The notes under the pieces are model-generated. The model saw only the letters and a program-made list of their open reading frames with translations, did no database searches and was not told the origin of the DNA. A stretch of DNA of 64,000 nucleotides from positions 7,875,501-7,939,500 of the forward strand of contig OZ014411.1 in the NCBI GenBank assembly GCA_963965975.1. Direction: 5' to 3'. Of the stretch, positions 1 to 13,700 are shown in pieces (positions within the stretch are counted from its first letter, which is position 1; each line of letters starts with the position of its first letter). The translations under genes and the position numbers were made by a program. Source of the stretch: Xestospongia bergquistia (lineage: Eukaryota > Porifera > Demospongiae > Haplosclerida > Petrosiidae).

Positions 1-221
1 TTTTAGAACACAACTATTGTGGCGGGCAGGACTATGTCAGTTCTATAAAGTTAAACTTGCAAAATCAATATGCTTCATTGGTGATCTGTGCATTCACAGC
101 CCTCATTACCTTAATTTAAACAATGTTTAGATCATGTTTAACTCAAATATAAAGGCTCAATTATATTATTATAAATACATAGGCTCCATACTCATACCAC
201 CCCTTTCCGATAACTGTAAGC

Positions 222-266
222 ATGGCAGAGGAAGATCTAGACATAGACACTGTACATGCACTAAGG
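222..266 (+). CDS. possible first coding exon of a plus-strand gene
   Basis: An ATG at 222 opens 15 codons (MAEEDLDIDTVHALR) ending exactly at a GT donor (GGTAAAC, 267-268). The acidic start looks coding. It would lie divergent to nothing visible and head into the 3' side of gene A. I could not find a phase-compatible second exon before the region of gene A, so this may be spurious or may have its second exon inside a gene A intron. No family is recognised. Confidence 0.2.
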
Positions 267-642
267 GTAAACTTAATATTATCTCATTATTGTTGTTGCT
301 AACAAATTAAAGCAAAACATTAATTAATGACCTAACAAACACTTTGTTCTTTACAAATAAGTTGGCACTTTCATTGCAAATTTATACTAAATCAACTATA
401 CAGTTTAATCCAGTTATTACTAAACTATGTTTTACTAACATCTTGTACACAATAACTGTCCATTCCTCATTGTATAGTTGTATTGAAGGAGACGATGACA
501 TTTCTACAAGAAAAAAATTAAAGAAGATATGATTTCAGTTACTTACTATTGTAATCTCAGATAGAAACATTATTTACCAATTATATTTAAGTAACAACAT
601 AAAAACAAACTACTCATATGCAAGTAAATATTAATGTCTTAC

Positions 643-3600
643 CATACATCTGAAACATTGTGAATGCCATATCTTGTATCCTTGTCTTCTAGCTTCTTCT
701 AGGTCCTCAGCTTTAATAAATTTAAGACATTGGCTACATGTTCCACAATTTTGACATATCCATTTCCCATTTTCAAGACGTCGACATATGCCTTCAGATG
801 ATGAGGTTGACATTCCTTCATGACAGACGCTACAACGATAACATTTCATATCACTTTTTTTGCCTGCCTTGAGTTGAAAAGCTAATTGATGAACTACTCG
901 TTTTATTGGTTTATGCACCAAACACTTTGAACAGATTGGGACACCTTCATCATTCACAGTATAATTGCAATCAGCTAAATTATCATAACACAACTAGAAG
1001 GAAAGATTACAAGAGGTTATACATTTCAGTGTGTGTATATATATAGTGTCTGAATTGATGTTTTGTAAAATTGAACTTACTGTGCATTTGAAACAATATG
1101 AATGCCACACGTCATTCCCAATTTTCAACACCAATGCCAAATCATTGGCTTCTATAGATTTTAGACATTGGTTACATGCTCCACATTTCTGACATAACCA
1201 CTGTCCATTTTGTAATAGAGTACCTTTATACTTCCCAGGTAGAGTTGGGGATACACGTAAAGAACACAGACAACACATTCTACATTTGTCATGACAAAAA
1301 CCACCAGATGAGAGCTGTATATGAATCTAAAAGTTACACTCAATGTATAGCATTATAGTTACATGTAGTGTTACCTCTTCATTATGGATTACAGTCTGAC
1401 AGGTGACACATATTTTGACATCAGAAGATATCTTCACTTCAGTGTTAATGTTAAAAGATGGTTTTGTTGTAGACTTAGGCTTGATTACAGGTTTTGGCTT
1501 TGGTTTTGGATTAGTTGGCAGAGAAATAGCTAACATAAAAAGTATTACTATTTTAAATTAAATTTAACTATTAGACATTTACCCTGTGGAGACTTTTCTT
1601 TGTCTTTAATTGTTGGTTTAGAAGGTAGAACAGGTTTCTTTTCTATAATACACAATATCAAGCTCATCTACATGAAGCAACCTTACTTTCTAATGTAACA
1701 GAACCTTTTGTATTAAGCTCAGGCACACAGACACCACTATTACAACTATTTTGTGATGATACATTGCCTACTCGTCCCTTAACAGTGTATTCAATCATAT
1801 CTCCAAAACAAAGGAATGGTCTATAATATATAAGAGGTCTTGTACTATATTGTTCATCATATGTCTGTCTGTTTGGTTCATGCCACTCTTCGTTGTAGAT
1901 ACTTGGAGTGCTCATAACTCCCGGAGGAGTCATAGTTACCATCTTCCATGATAGCTTAAAAGCTGTACTTACTAATGGACTAACTACTGAAAGATAGAGA
2001 TCAGGCGAAATACCATTAGGTAGTGTTTTAGGAAGACTCTATAAGTACAAAACATCACAAAATAAGTTTTGAAATTACTACTTTATTTAGTGACATATCC
2101 AATACGACAACATAAACATATAAAAAAGTAATTTATTTATATATCTATTGTCCTAATTTAAGTATACATAGACACTCAATAACAGAACCATTATAAAGAT
2201 ACAGTATAATTTAATTAACACTACAAAATTATACAATGTTTTTAAACAGTACTAACTTACAATGTCTTTAAATTTATCAGGCAGTGATGATCTGTTTAAG
2301 GTACAACACTTTAATAGGATACTAAATGCATAGATCCTCTCAATCATAAGACTAGATAATGAAGACTGCTCTCCTTTCACAAGATCCTCAGGAGGAAGTT
2401 GAAATATCTTCATTAATTCAAGCTGAACCTTTTCCTGAGCCTTTTGTAAACAAATTGAATATGCGATCTAAGATTAGAAAGAGTTCATATGACATGATAA
2501 ACAAAAAACATCTTAATTGAACAATATATTTTAACAAGGAAAGCTGAAAAAGTTTTTGAGCAAACCTTTAATAACTGTTGTCTTTTATCATTATTACAAT
2601 ATTGTACTAATTTATCTTTTGTGGTTGAAGTCAAGTCACCACCAAGTTTGTATGGCTTCCCCATTGTTATTGTACTGTGAACATGTAGTTAATACAGTGT
2701 TAATAATAACAAAGTATAACATATATCAAAAATAAGGTTTGTTTTTACACATTTAATGGAAGCTACTTTAGTTGTATATATATTTAACACAAATACCTTT
2801 TTAGTTCCTGCTTTGCACTTAAAAGTATAGATTGCTTCCTTGAATGGAAAAGTATATTTAAAAGAAAAAAAATGCCTTACCATTGAAGTAGAAAATAATC
2901 GTAATCATGTTGGTTTGTGTTTGAACTACATAGTAAAAAGTTGATTGTGTTAATCAGTTACATATTTATAGACTTATGTGTATGTCAAAGCATATTAATT
3001 GAAAACTGACCTAGCAGTTGGTTTCTGAAGTTCATGCAGTTCAGCTTTAAATTTCATAAGAAGTTCACTTTTTGCAATAGAAGCTTTTTTCACTTTATCC
3101 AACAATATCATCAAACTATTATCTTCAACAAGCTCATTATATTTTCTTGGCATATCAATAGCATTCTCCGATATAGAAGAGGTTTTTTCTAAGTATTTGT
3201 ATATAGTTGACATATGAGGACGAGCATGTGGGTCATATTGAAGACATTTACATACAATATCTTTAACAGGTAGATCTACAATTTCTGTAACTTTACTCAG
3301 TAACTGTTGATAGTTAGAAATATTGCATTGCTGAAGTTCAGTTTGTTGTGTATAAACTTGAAAGGCAACAATACCAAATGAGTATACATCCCATTTTTGT
3401 GCAGTTTCATTATTACTAGCATTCCAAACTTCTGGAGGAGTAAATGGAGACTGACAAATCATAACACTTCGAAATATATCTCCAAAATATGATAATTTCG
3501 CTTTTAAACTTGATGTGAGTAGTACATTGTTAGCAGTTAGGTCATGATGAACTATAGGTGGAGTTTGTTTATGTAGGTAATGTAGACCAAGAGATACATC

Positions 3601-4509
3601 CAGTAATATTGAGTTCTTGATATGATTAGGAATCATCTTGTACTGCTCCAGACATTGAGTCAGTGACATTGGTAGACACTCCATTACTAGAATAGGAATA
3701 TCAGAACCTGACTTGTAGTGGACACCAAGAAACTGGACAAGATTAGGATGCCGAAGATTACTCAATCTATAAATAAAACATTAGTAGTTACTGTCAACTG
3801 TCAGCACATATTATCCATACAATCATTATTAATAGTTATTTCTGGCAAAACAAACATAGTATTGAATGAGAAACACAAACTTATTTAGTAACTTAGGTAT
3901 GGTAACTATACATAAAATTAGAAGTTATAATCCGTTTCTCTAAACTCTAAAACACTAATTTTGAGGGACAGGAGTTGGTAATAATCGAAAGTATACATAT
4001 GTTACAACCAACTTTAAAATTGCTAGCTAGCTTTAGATTTGTCCATTCCATTTAAAGGTCACTCAATTTTAATCTGGCCCCACCCACTTTACAACTCAAG
4101 TGAAATGATTAAAACAAGTTATAAATATTTACAGTAAATAATTTGACTGGCTAGCCTGTTTCAAAGCCATTGGCTCGTTTAAAAAACCAACCAAACTTTG
4201 CAACTGGACTGTAACATAAATACACTTAGCAGAACTGACCACAAAGAATTTAACATGCTAAAGTGACAATGTAGTAGGCAAAGTTGTATCTGTAGTAATC
4301 ATTGCGTCATTAATAGAATATATAGTTTACTTTGTGTACTGCTGAGTAAGAATTGACAAATCCAATCGAACATCGTTTTTACTATTATTAGCCATTACAA
4401 CTCCAGATACTTTAGTTCCATATAACAACATCTCTAGCACGTCTCCATAATAACCCTTTCCTAGAATTCTCCCTGTGTCTTCTAAATGTGGAAGAAGAAT
4501 GTCCGCCAT
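643..4509 (-). CDS. gene A: TKL-type pseudokinase with VKG module and LIM-like modules
   Basis: Nine exons chain in phase on the minus strand: 4331-4509, 3011-3766, 2566-2674, 2261-2467, 1687-2038, 1583-1642, 1375-1529, 1081-1314 and 643-993, about 801 codons. The start is the ATG at 4509. Exons 1-2 encode a kinase fold (GKGYYG loop, HPNLVQFLGV, PPEVW, DVYSFGIVAF). The VAGKK lysine of its paralogues is replaced (KVSGVV), HRD reads HHD, and DFG reads YFG, so catalysis is unlikely and a scaffold role is inferred. Exons 3-5 encode a helical region ending in WKMVTMTPP and VKGRVGN, the same module as in genes E and G. Exon 7 has a Lys/Pro linker and CVTC. Exons 8-9 carry repeated CxxC/HxxC LIM-like zinc ligands (WLCQKCGACNQC, WHSYCFKC, WHSQCFRC). 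A donor follows CFRCM at 643, so at least one further exon is expected, but I did not find it. The 3' end is open. Confidence 0.78.
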
Positions 4510-5765
4510 ACTCACTATTTCGTTTTTACTTTTTGTGGCTCTTCCAGCTATTGCGGTTTTATCGATCCCACCGCACCGTCAGTTATTACTATGTCCAAGT
4601 TGAGAAGAGCTCTTTATTTAAAAAAGGTGTTTTATGCATGGAATGTAAGGTGAGGAATTCCTTCCCTACTAACAATACACGCTGAAGCACATTTTAATTA
4701 TATTCATTACTTGTTCATGTGAATGTCATGCGAACACACCTCGTTTTATAGTAGTTATTTGTGATATTTGCACAATTACAAGTGATTTGATGGTTATTTA
4801 TATAAATATCAATTAACATTAGAGAAAAGGTTGCTGGCTTGAATGTTACATAGATTAAGTACAAGTGATTTTACAGACATATATAAGATCAATGACATTT
4901 TTAAATAGATTATCTATTTTTTGAAATAAAAAATCAATCTTCTCATGTATGACAATTTACTAACAAATACGAGTTTATGGTTTCTAATGAAATACTGAAG
5001 AGTATTTCGACCACTTTAATGATAGATTCTCCTTCTAATGACAACACTCCTTACTGTAATGTGTTTGTGTAGGATTACATGATGAGTGGAAGCTATCAAA
5101 CGACTTCTTTGAACAAAAAATCCTAAACGAGCTAATGACCTGTCATCATCCTTTTTCCATCATATGGTGCTTAAGTTAAATCAGTCACTGATATGAGAAA
5201 AGGTTCTATAACGATGTCTAATTTAATTGATTATTAATGCCACAATGGATACCATGAACCAAGAGATGAAAATCATCATCATTAATATTAATAATATTTT
5301 TTATAAATATTCACACAATTGCATATAACCATTTTACTTAACATTTAACCAAAATTTCATTACTATTTATGAAAATAACTAAGATCACAGATATTTGTGC
5401 ATTACGGGTATCTATTGATACCAATAACCTTGAATTAAAGTCAGTGGTTTTAACTGATCTTTTCATCTATATAAATGCATACCAGATAAATTAATACATA
5501 TATATATATAAACAAAAATGCCAAAACTAATGTATCAGGTACGTGTCATATAGATAATGATCAAACTTTCTTTTAATGTTTCCTGTGACTGTTGAATATA
5601 ACTATAGAGCAAAGATGGGAAAACTTTATTTCACGAAGTGAAAGTTATTTATTAGATTATCACATTAAGAAGATGGAAAATTAATTTTTAGATGCCTTAA
5701 TTCTAATTAGCACATTATTAACTATAATATTAATTAGTAGGTTTCAAACATAGTTGATCAAATGT

Positions 5766-5810
5766 TTTAACTAGTGTTCCTCATGGCTCTGTTCTTGGAC
5801 GACTTCTTTT

Positions 5811-5812
<2 letters not shown>
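5766..5812 (+). mobile_element. short relic of a LINE-type reverse transcriptase
   Basis: The plus strand reads VLTSVPHGSVLGRLLFM, close to the GVPQGSVLGPLLF motif of non-LTR retrotransposon reverse transcriptases. It runs directly into the TG microsatellite. After the repeat, a stretch reading NDLSEDDINKINKKA (about 5,906-5,950) could be the continuation. Only this core is recognisable, so the element is an old fragment. Confidence 0.4.

Positions 5813-5855
<43 letters not shown>
5813..5855. repeat. (TG)n microsatellite
   Basis: About 21 uninterrupted TG units, abutting the reverse-transcriptase relic. Confidence 0.95.
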
Positions 5856-5856
<1 letters not shown>

Positions 5857-6000
5857 AATATATCATTTCAATAAATCATGTTAGCAAAGAATCTATTAGT
5901 CAAAATGACCTATCAGAGGATGATATCAACAAAATTAATAAAAAAGCAAATTGAACAGAAAAATTAATATTATAAATATAGTTTATTTAAAAGTCAATTT

Positions 6001-6939
<939 letters not shown>

Positions 6940-7674
6940 TTTGAAGGTGTGGTTCTCAATATGTATAATTATAACATTGCAAATTTTTATAAGAGAATAT
7001 TGAGGTACTCAAGGTATTACGCGAACACACACACATATATGTATATAATTATGCAAATAATAAACTAGAATAGTGTAGCAATAAAAATGATGATTAATTG
7101 ATCTATTTAGTATTTACATTCTTATTATCATGTATTGTTTCTAGAAGACATTTTGCATAATTTGCTTTTAGAATTTTATGTAATTTAGGTATTACTGTTT
7201 GTGTGAATAATAAGACATAAAAACATACTTCCCTGTGTATTAATTAGTCAGGTATAATAATGGGAACTATATCTTTGAAACAACAGACACTTTGTTTTTT
7301 TATATCTGAGGTAAGTAATAATACATTGTTAATATGCAATGAATTCAAACTTCAATTAAAATGAACTATCCTTTTCACTGGTTAATAAACATTGTGATTG
7401 CATAGTCCAACATGTTTAAATTTATTACCAACATATACTATTATTGCTACTCATTGGAGTTGACATGAATCAGCAGCCGGTGCATGTGTATGAAATATGT
7501 ATTATGGCATGTATACATGAGATATGAATTCAATTATAATAACCTTGGCTCAGCATGTATTTTAAGGTAAGATTAATTGTAATCATCATAGTTCTAACAA
7601 TTATCTACACAAATAGTCAATTCCATAGTACATTAGTAATCAAAACAGTATGATGTTTACTACTTTGGAATAAA

Positions 7675-7921
7675 TGTGACCTTGTTTACAAAAAGGGACC
7701 ACTTCTGGCAAAACATTTGTGACATGATTTATGAAAATGGACAACTATTAAAACATCACAAAAACAGTTTTGTATACATAAGCTGCTATATATGCACAAC
7801 TATTTGTGAAACTGCATCTATGTATACAAAACTGTTTTGAGGAGTTTCAACAGTGATCCTTTTTCATAAATGACATCACAACTGTTTGAAGAAGTGGTCC
7901 CTTATTGTAAATCAGGTCACA
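7675..7921. mobile_element. fold-back (MITE-like) inverted repeat
   Basis: The arm from 7,675 (TGTGACCTTGTTTACAAAAA onward) is matched, inverted, by the arm ending at 7,921. Both contain GGGACCACTTCT, a TTTATGAAAA block and ACAGTTTTGTATACATA. The arms are about 105 nt with scattered mismatches and enclose a loop of about 35-40 nt around 7,783-7,820. No coding capacity is present. This is the structure of a non-autonomous fold-back element; a clear target-site duplication was not seen. Confidence 0.75.
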
Positions 7922-8044
7922 AATCCTTTTGCTAAATTCAATCTGTACAATCATATATTAATTGGTTAATAAACCCAACATTTGTACAATGATATATGGT
8001 ATATATATGATTTCTTTACACATGTAGTTAGAGTAGATCAAGAA

Positions 8045-8275
8045 ACATCCAGTAAAATTGAGTATTTGATATGATTATGAATTATTTTGTACCTAGACTT
8101 ATAGAATATTCTTCAGCTGAAATAGCTACATCTTCTCTTTCAATGAGTATTTCTGTCTGTCATGAATTTTCTTTATAGCTTCCTCACTGAGTACAGTCAC
8201 ACATTGTTTTTATTTGCCAATTTTCCATAAGCTTTTGCTCCTAATACTTTCTCTGTCTCCTCTAGAGCAAGCTTA
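8045..8275 (-). pseudogene. relic of a kinase gene of the array
   Basis: Read on the minus strand, 8,221-8,275 gives LALEETEKVLGAKAYGK, matching the first kinase exon of genes B and D (PELEETGRVLGRGAYGE). Further down, 8,045-8,105 matches the kinase exon 2 stretch that encodes HIKNSILLDV in gene B, with substitutions. Order and strand are as in an intact gene but most of the kinase is missing, so this is an old fragment downstream of gene B. Confidence 0.6.
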
Positions 8276-8499
8276 AAAAGTTGCCATCATTAAAAAGACA
8301 CACACATTTTAGTCTTTCTTATAGCCATTTAATTCTATAAACAATTTTTTGAAACATATAATGATGAAACTTAAATAAATAAATATGTTGTTTACTAATG
8401 AATAAATGTTTGACAGCACTTATATCTTTGTCCAAATATGTATAAAAATGTTAATTTTGTATTGTAATATATGAGCCTTGTTAACCACTTTTTTAGAAT

Positions 8500-10345
8500 T
8501 CACTTGCCTGCACATCTTCTACATAGAATAGTTCCATCTGTTGAAATAAATGTCCTTCCATTATATTGTATGGTTATACCACATGAAGAACAAACATTTA
8601 TACATGCACGATGATAACGACCAGGTAGACCCTTCAGGACAGTATTCTAACAAATGAGTAGGTATGACAGTTATTTAATTACTAAAAAGGACCTCACATC
8701 TTTTTTTAACATGGATAATGGTTCTTTACAAGAGCGACAAAGGCAGTAACAACAAAATAGATGTTGAGCATATTGTCTATGAAGTTCATCTCTGGACACA
8801 TTTCTTCTACAACAATGACATTGACCTGAAAATGAACACAACAATGTATCTAGCAACTTATTGTTCAATACCAACCAACTGTCAAGTCAGAGATCCTATC
8901 ACAAGCTTTTGCCGTAGGTTTTTGGCTTGTATCAATAATTACCCATTCTTGTTCTATAATAAATTATCATAGCCAGTGTGTACAGACATTGCTATATTAC
9001 CTTATAACTCTGAAACTAAAATATCATTGATATCATCTCCTTTCTTTATTTCTGCAAGAAATATATTTTAATATGATGTATAATTCTGATATGTTAAAAG
9101 AATATTATTAACCTTGTGGCTTTGGTTGTGATGATACAAGTTTAAAATAGTCACTAGTAGACTGAATTGTAGTAGTGGGTTCAACTTTTTCTACAGTATC
9201 ATTTTTGGTTCTACTATATGTTTGGTCCAAAGGTAACTGAACCTCTAATTGACCCTTTTGAACATGACTTTCATTAGACTCATGGACAAAATGTTCCATT
9301 TTTCTCACTAGATCAATGGAACGTGGTCTAGACTGAGGCTGATTATTAAGACATTGTTCAATTAATTGCTTCAATGTAATAGAGCTCTCTATTTTGTCTA
9401 ATATATGTTTTCTTCTCTGTACCTCTGTCTTTGGTATGTTATGTTCATCAAAAGGATCAGTTGGTTCAGGCCATTCTTGTGTATAGACATGAAGGATGAG
9501 AATACCAAATGAAAACACATCTAATTTATCAAAGTTATCACTTGTCTCTTTGAAGTTAACTTTTTGTGCCTCTGGTGGCATATATACCTGTGTACCAGGA
9601 CATGTTGACATTCTCATGTAATGCTTAGTAGGTTCAGGCTCAAAAATGCATGACACTCCTAAGTCAGCAATTTTAGCTTTCATAGCAGAGGTGAGTAGTA
9701 CATTGTTAGCAGTGAGGTCACGATGAACTATAGGTGGAGTTTGTTTATGTAGATATAGTAGACCAAGAGATACATCTAGTAATATTGAGTTCTTGATATG
9801 ATTAGGAATCATCTTGTACTGCTCCAGATACTGAGTTAGTGACATTGGTAGACACTCCATTACTAGAATAGGAATATCAGAACCTGACTTGTAGTGGACA
9901 CCAAGAAACTGGACAAGATTAGGATGACGAAGTTGACTCATTCTATTGTGTGAAATGCAGTCAGTGAGTGATTTTTATCAATTCACAATACAAATAGTAT
10001 AAAAATTTACTTCCAGCATGATATCAGAATAGCAAAGACAAGCACTAACACCTGTTATTACATGAATTCTTTTAATATTTGAAAGATGTCTGATAAGAAC
10101 AAAACTTATACAATCAATTGTGCATACCTCACACATTCTTCTTGAAATCTCTCTTTCATTGACTTGACATAATCAGGATCATTGGTAGAGTCAAAGAATA
10201 TATTGTGGATCTTCTTTCCAGCTACCTTAGTACCATGTAGTAATAGTTCTACCACTTCTCCATAAGCTCCTCGTCCTAACACTCTTCCTGTCTCTTCTAA
10301 CTCAGGGAGAAAACAGTCCATGAACTGACTCTGCTTCTTAGCCAT
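8500..10345 (-). CDS. gene B: TKL-type kinase followed by LIM-like exons, interrupted by a stop
   Basis: Exons 10128-10345, 9113-9942, 9001-9051, 8876-8953, 8698-8825 and 8500-8646 join in consistent phases (2, 1, 1, 1, 0). The kinase looks the most complete of the array: GRGAYG loop, VAGKK lysine, a FQEE glutamate, HRDLTANN, PPEAQ and DVFSFGILIL. DFG is DLG, which keeps the metal-binding Asp. Exon 3 has the same 51-nt length as in genes C and D, but its last full codon is TAA (9,002-9,004). Translation from 10345 would therefore end after the kinase (about 367 residues). The downstream exons stay open and encode LIM-like ligands (CHCC, YCLCRSC, CINVCSSC, LCRRC) up to a TGA at 8,500. Either the gene now makes a kinase-only protein, or the stop is recent, a sequence error, or avoided by splicing. 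Confidence 0.72.
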
Positions 10346-10448
10346 TAATTGCCATGTTTACAAATAGCAGGGGGGTGGCTACAGGCACACCTCTTGATCA
10401 TACGCACCCACGTTCCCATTTTATTGGGTAAAAGATGAGCACGCCTTT

Positions 10449-10693
10449 TTATGTCAGTACAAGTATAAGGTGATGTTTACACATGTAGCATATCTTTATT
10501 TTGCAGTTTTTATGACAATATCTCCCATCGTCTAACTGAACATAAGTCTAGAAAAGAATATGAATAAAACATTTATAAAGCTAACTTTTCTTATATATAT
10601 TATTATTGTTAACTTTGCATTTACGTTCATTAGCATTATTTTATTTACTTTCTTTATCTAGCTAATATATAATACATGCTAATTCATTGATAT

Positions 10694-10741
<48 letters not shown>

Positions 10742-13700
10742 CAATGTACAACCAGTCACTTTAAAGGATACCTGCACTCTGTTTGATCAGAGATACTTTC
10801 TTTTCTGCACACCTACTAGCACCATTATTATCTCCATTATAATTATTGATAGGTAGTGCGTGTACTACTGACCTGTTGAATGCTGCTCAGTAAAATAAAG
10901 CTTAAATCACTCTCTGTACATGTATTTAGAACCAATTATCATAAATAATATGTAAACATATTTTTCATTGTTCTAACATTTTCACTGTCTCCAATAACTA
11001 AGAGAAACACAGTCTGGAGAAATCATACCATTATAAATTCCAGCCTCCTCAAAGGATAGCAAGATAATACACAAGTTATCATCCTACCAAATACTTTATG
11101 CATGAAATAAACCAGTACAAATTAAAGAAATATCATAACTAAATATTAAATTCAAGAAGTAAGTAAAGATTTCAGATAATAGTACTAGTTAATAACATCA
11201 AGGACAGTACACAGCATCTGATATCATAAAGTAATTATTCCCATATAACTTATCTTGACATTTCTATATCATAGAGAAACGAAGAATATTAAAATTTACT
11301 TGCTTTGTCTACAAGTCACTGTTTTTGAGTAACTAGTTTTATGTGTACAAATTATTTAGCTATAATGACAACCTCACACCATGTATGTATGTATAAGGTA
11401 GTCATGTGTGTGTGTATGTGGATTCCAAACAACTCATGTTAGTGAATTCATGGAATAATCATAGTAATGTAATCTATTGTTCTCATCAGTTCAATTATAA
11501 TATCAGATAATCAAGTGTTAGAGCATAGAAACAGGTATTTATTTTTAAGGATTTAATGCTAGTTGCAATCCATATAATCATCATCTTAGTAAAGCTAAGG
11601 TGCATGATCATATGGCTTATAACCATGATGTCTAAAATGCTCAAAATAATTGTAGCCCATCCTCTAACTTTGGTTAAGAGACATGTAAACAAAGGGGAGA
11701 GCAAGAATGTAACTGAACATGAACCCCCAAGTACCTGGACACATACTATGCATTTAAAACATTGTGAATGCCAGCACCATTTTCTTTGTCTCTTTAGATT
11801 TTGATGATCAAAAAGATCCTGTCTAGTGAAGAACAACAAGCAGCCCCTACAAAACTTACAGTCTTCACACAGCCACATTCCATTGGGTACAAGACGAGCA
11901 TTTTTTATGTCAGTAGGAGCAAGGTGACTTTTGCAAATACAACATATCTTGGTTTGACAGCATTTGTCATAACAATATCTCCCATTATCCATTCGAATAT
12001 TAGACTAACATAAAAAGACAATAAAAAATAAATACAAGTTATAATAAATTTAAATGCAAAATGTACAACATTATACTGATTGATTTCAATGTTGTATGGT
12101 ATTATATGTGCAAAGAGACCAAAGATTGCATGTTTGCTTTGCTTATCAAAATCTCAATTCCTTGTGTCTGCCATATTCCGTGGTCAGAAATTCAAATTTT
12201 CTCTTTGTTAGAGTTTGTCCTTACTTTTAATGCTTTCCAAATCCTTGAAACACTTTATGCAATGATGGCTACATGTACACCCATATAAGCACAGTTATTG
12301 GTATGTTTAAAGTTGTAACATAAATATCATACATATAATATGAAGATTTGACCTCCACTGTGAGTTGATGCTACATACTTAGCAGTTATTAAAGTTAATT
12401 ATTTTAAGTTGCAAGTGGTCTATAATCTACTGTAAAATTGTTTAAAGTAATGGGCGTATTACTATACAATGACTTTTTGTGTTCTAGTTGTTTTTGAGGT
12501 GTAGAAATTTTGATTTTTGTTGTGAGCTAAATCATTGAGATTTGAAAAATTTTGTTTGAAATGGTGAAACCCACTATTAATTCTATAAATTATTATCAAT
12601 AAACAAAGTAGTTGAAGATTCAAGCAAAATTGTTTAAAAATAAGCTACATCATTGTAAAATTGCTCATTTAAGCTAACTGCTACATTAGACTTTCAACAA
12701 TTAATAAAGCTTTTAAGGACAAATCATGTAAGATGATGTTAATGCTAATGAAGAACAGTGATAACAGTACAAAAAAGTTAGAAGAGCAATATACCAGAGT
12801 TGTTCATCAAAAGATATATTACTTAATTTATAATACTATTAATATTTTTTAAATGAATATTGTTAACATCTTTAACTATGACATTTGTGAATACTAACCT
12901 CTCCACCTTTCACTATTGGCTTTTGACAAATAATACAATCTCCCAACATTTTTCTACTATTATCAAGGGGTTTATGTTCATTTCTTTGTCTTTTTCGTTC
13001 TTGTAGTTTTCTCTTTTTCTCAAGGCATTCCTTACAGTAGACTATACCATCATCATACACTAAAGTGACAGGCTCATTGCGACATAGATCGTCTTTACAC
13101 TGATGACACATTGTGTGATCTAGATGATAATACTTTTCTTTGATCTTCACAGACTGTTCACTTTCTCTGAAACAGAACAAATTGGCATTCAATTTTATTC
13201 ATTGCACTGTGGAACAATAATGTGATGTCATGGATATTTTTGAGATATTCTCAATAGGACATGTTAAACAAAGGATTCATCAATTATGCTTTTTAAAGGT
13301 GCATATACAAAGTCTGTCAAATATTGACAGTACATCTGATCTGTGGAAAATGATGACCATTCCATGTTAGAATTTAGTAACTATTAGTAACCAATTACTA
13401 GGCTTGTTTAGTATTATCAAGACAAAAATACCAAAACCTATGGCTTACATGATTTCCTCAGAGCACACAACACACAATTTCTTTTTCTTTGTTTGTAACA
13501 GAGGATCTACTAATATAAAACAATGTAAACAACAATTAATACCAACTCCTTTCAAAATAATTATTCATAATGATAATGACATCTTGATGAGTTGAAATTT
13601 TAAGCTACTGAAATCAAAAGTAACTGATAATTCATAAGGTATTCATTTGTTAATTCTTGTTTTGGGCACCTGAGACATGATAATGATGTTAAAAAACAGT

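Larger units (their letters stand above)
4510..6000. other. intergenic spacer between gene A and the GNAT gene
   Basis: About 1.5 kb of AT-rich DNA without a supportable gene. It contains a short non-LTR reverse-transcriptase relic and a TG microsatellite, listed separately. The promoter of gene A should lie just above 4,510. Confidence 0.6.

Noticed and set aside
430..455. Candidate last exon of gene A reading LLCTRC then stop after an AG
   Set aside because: Phase fits and two cysteines are present, but seven codons are too few to support a call.
344..532. 62-codon plus-strand open frame
   Set aside because: No recognisable sequence, AT-rich composition, and no phase-compatible link with the ATG exon at 222.
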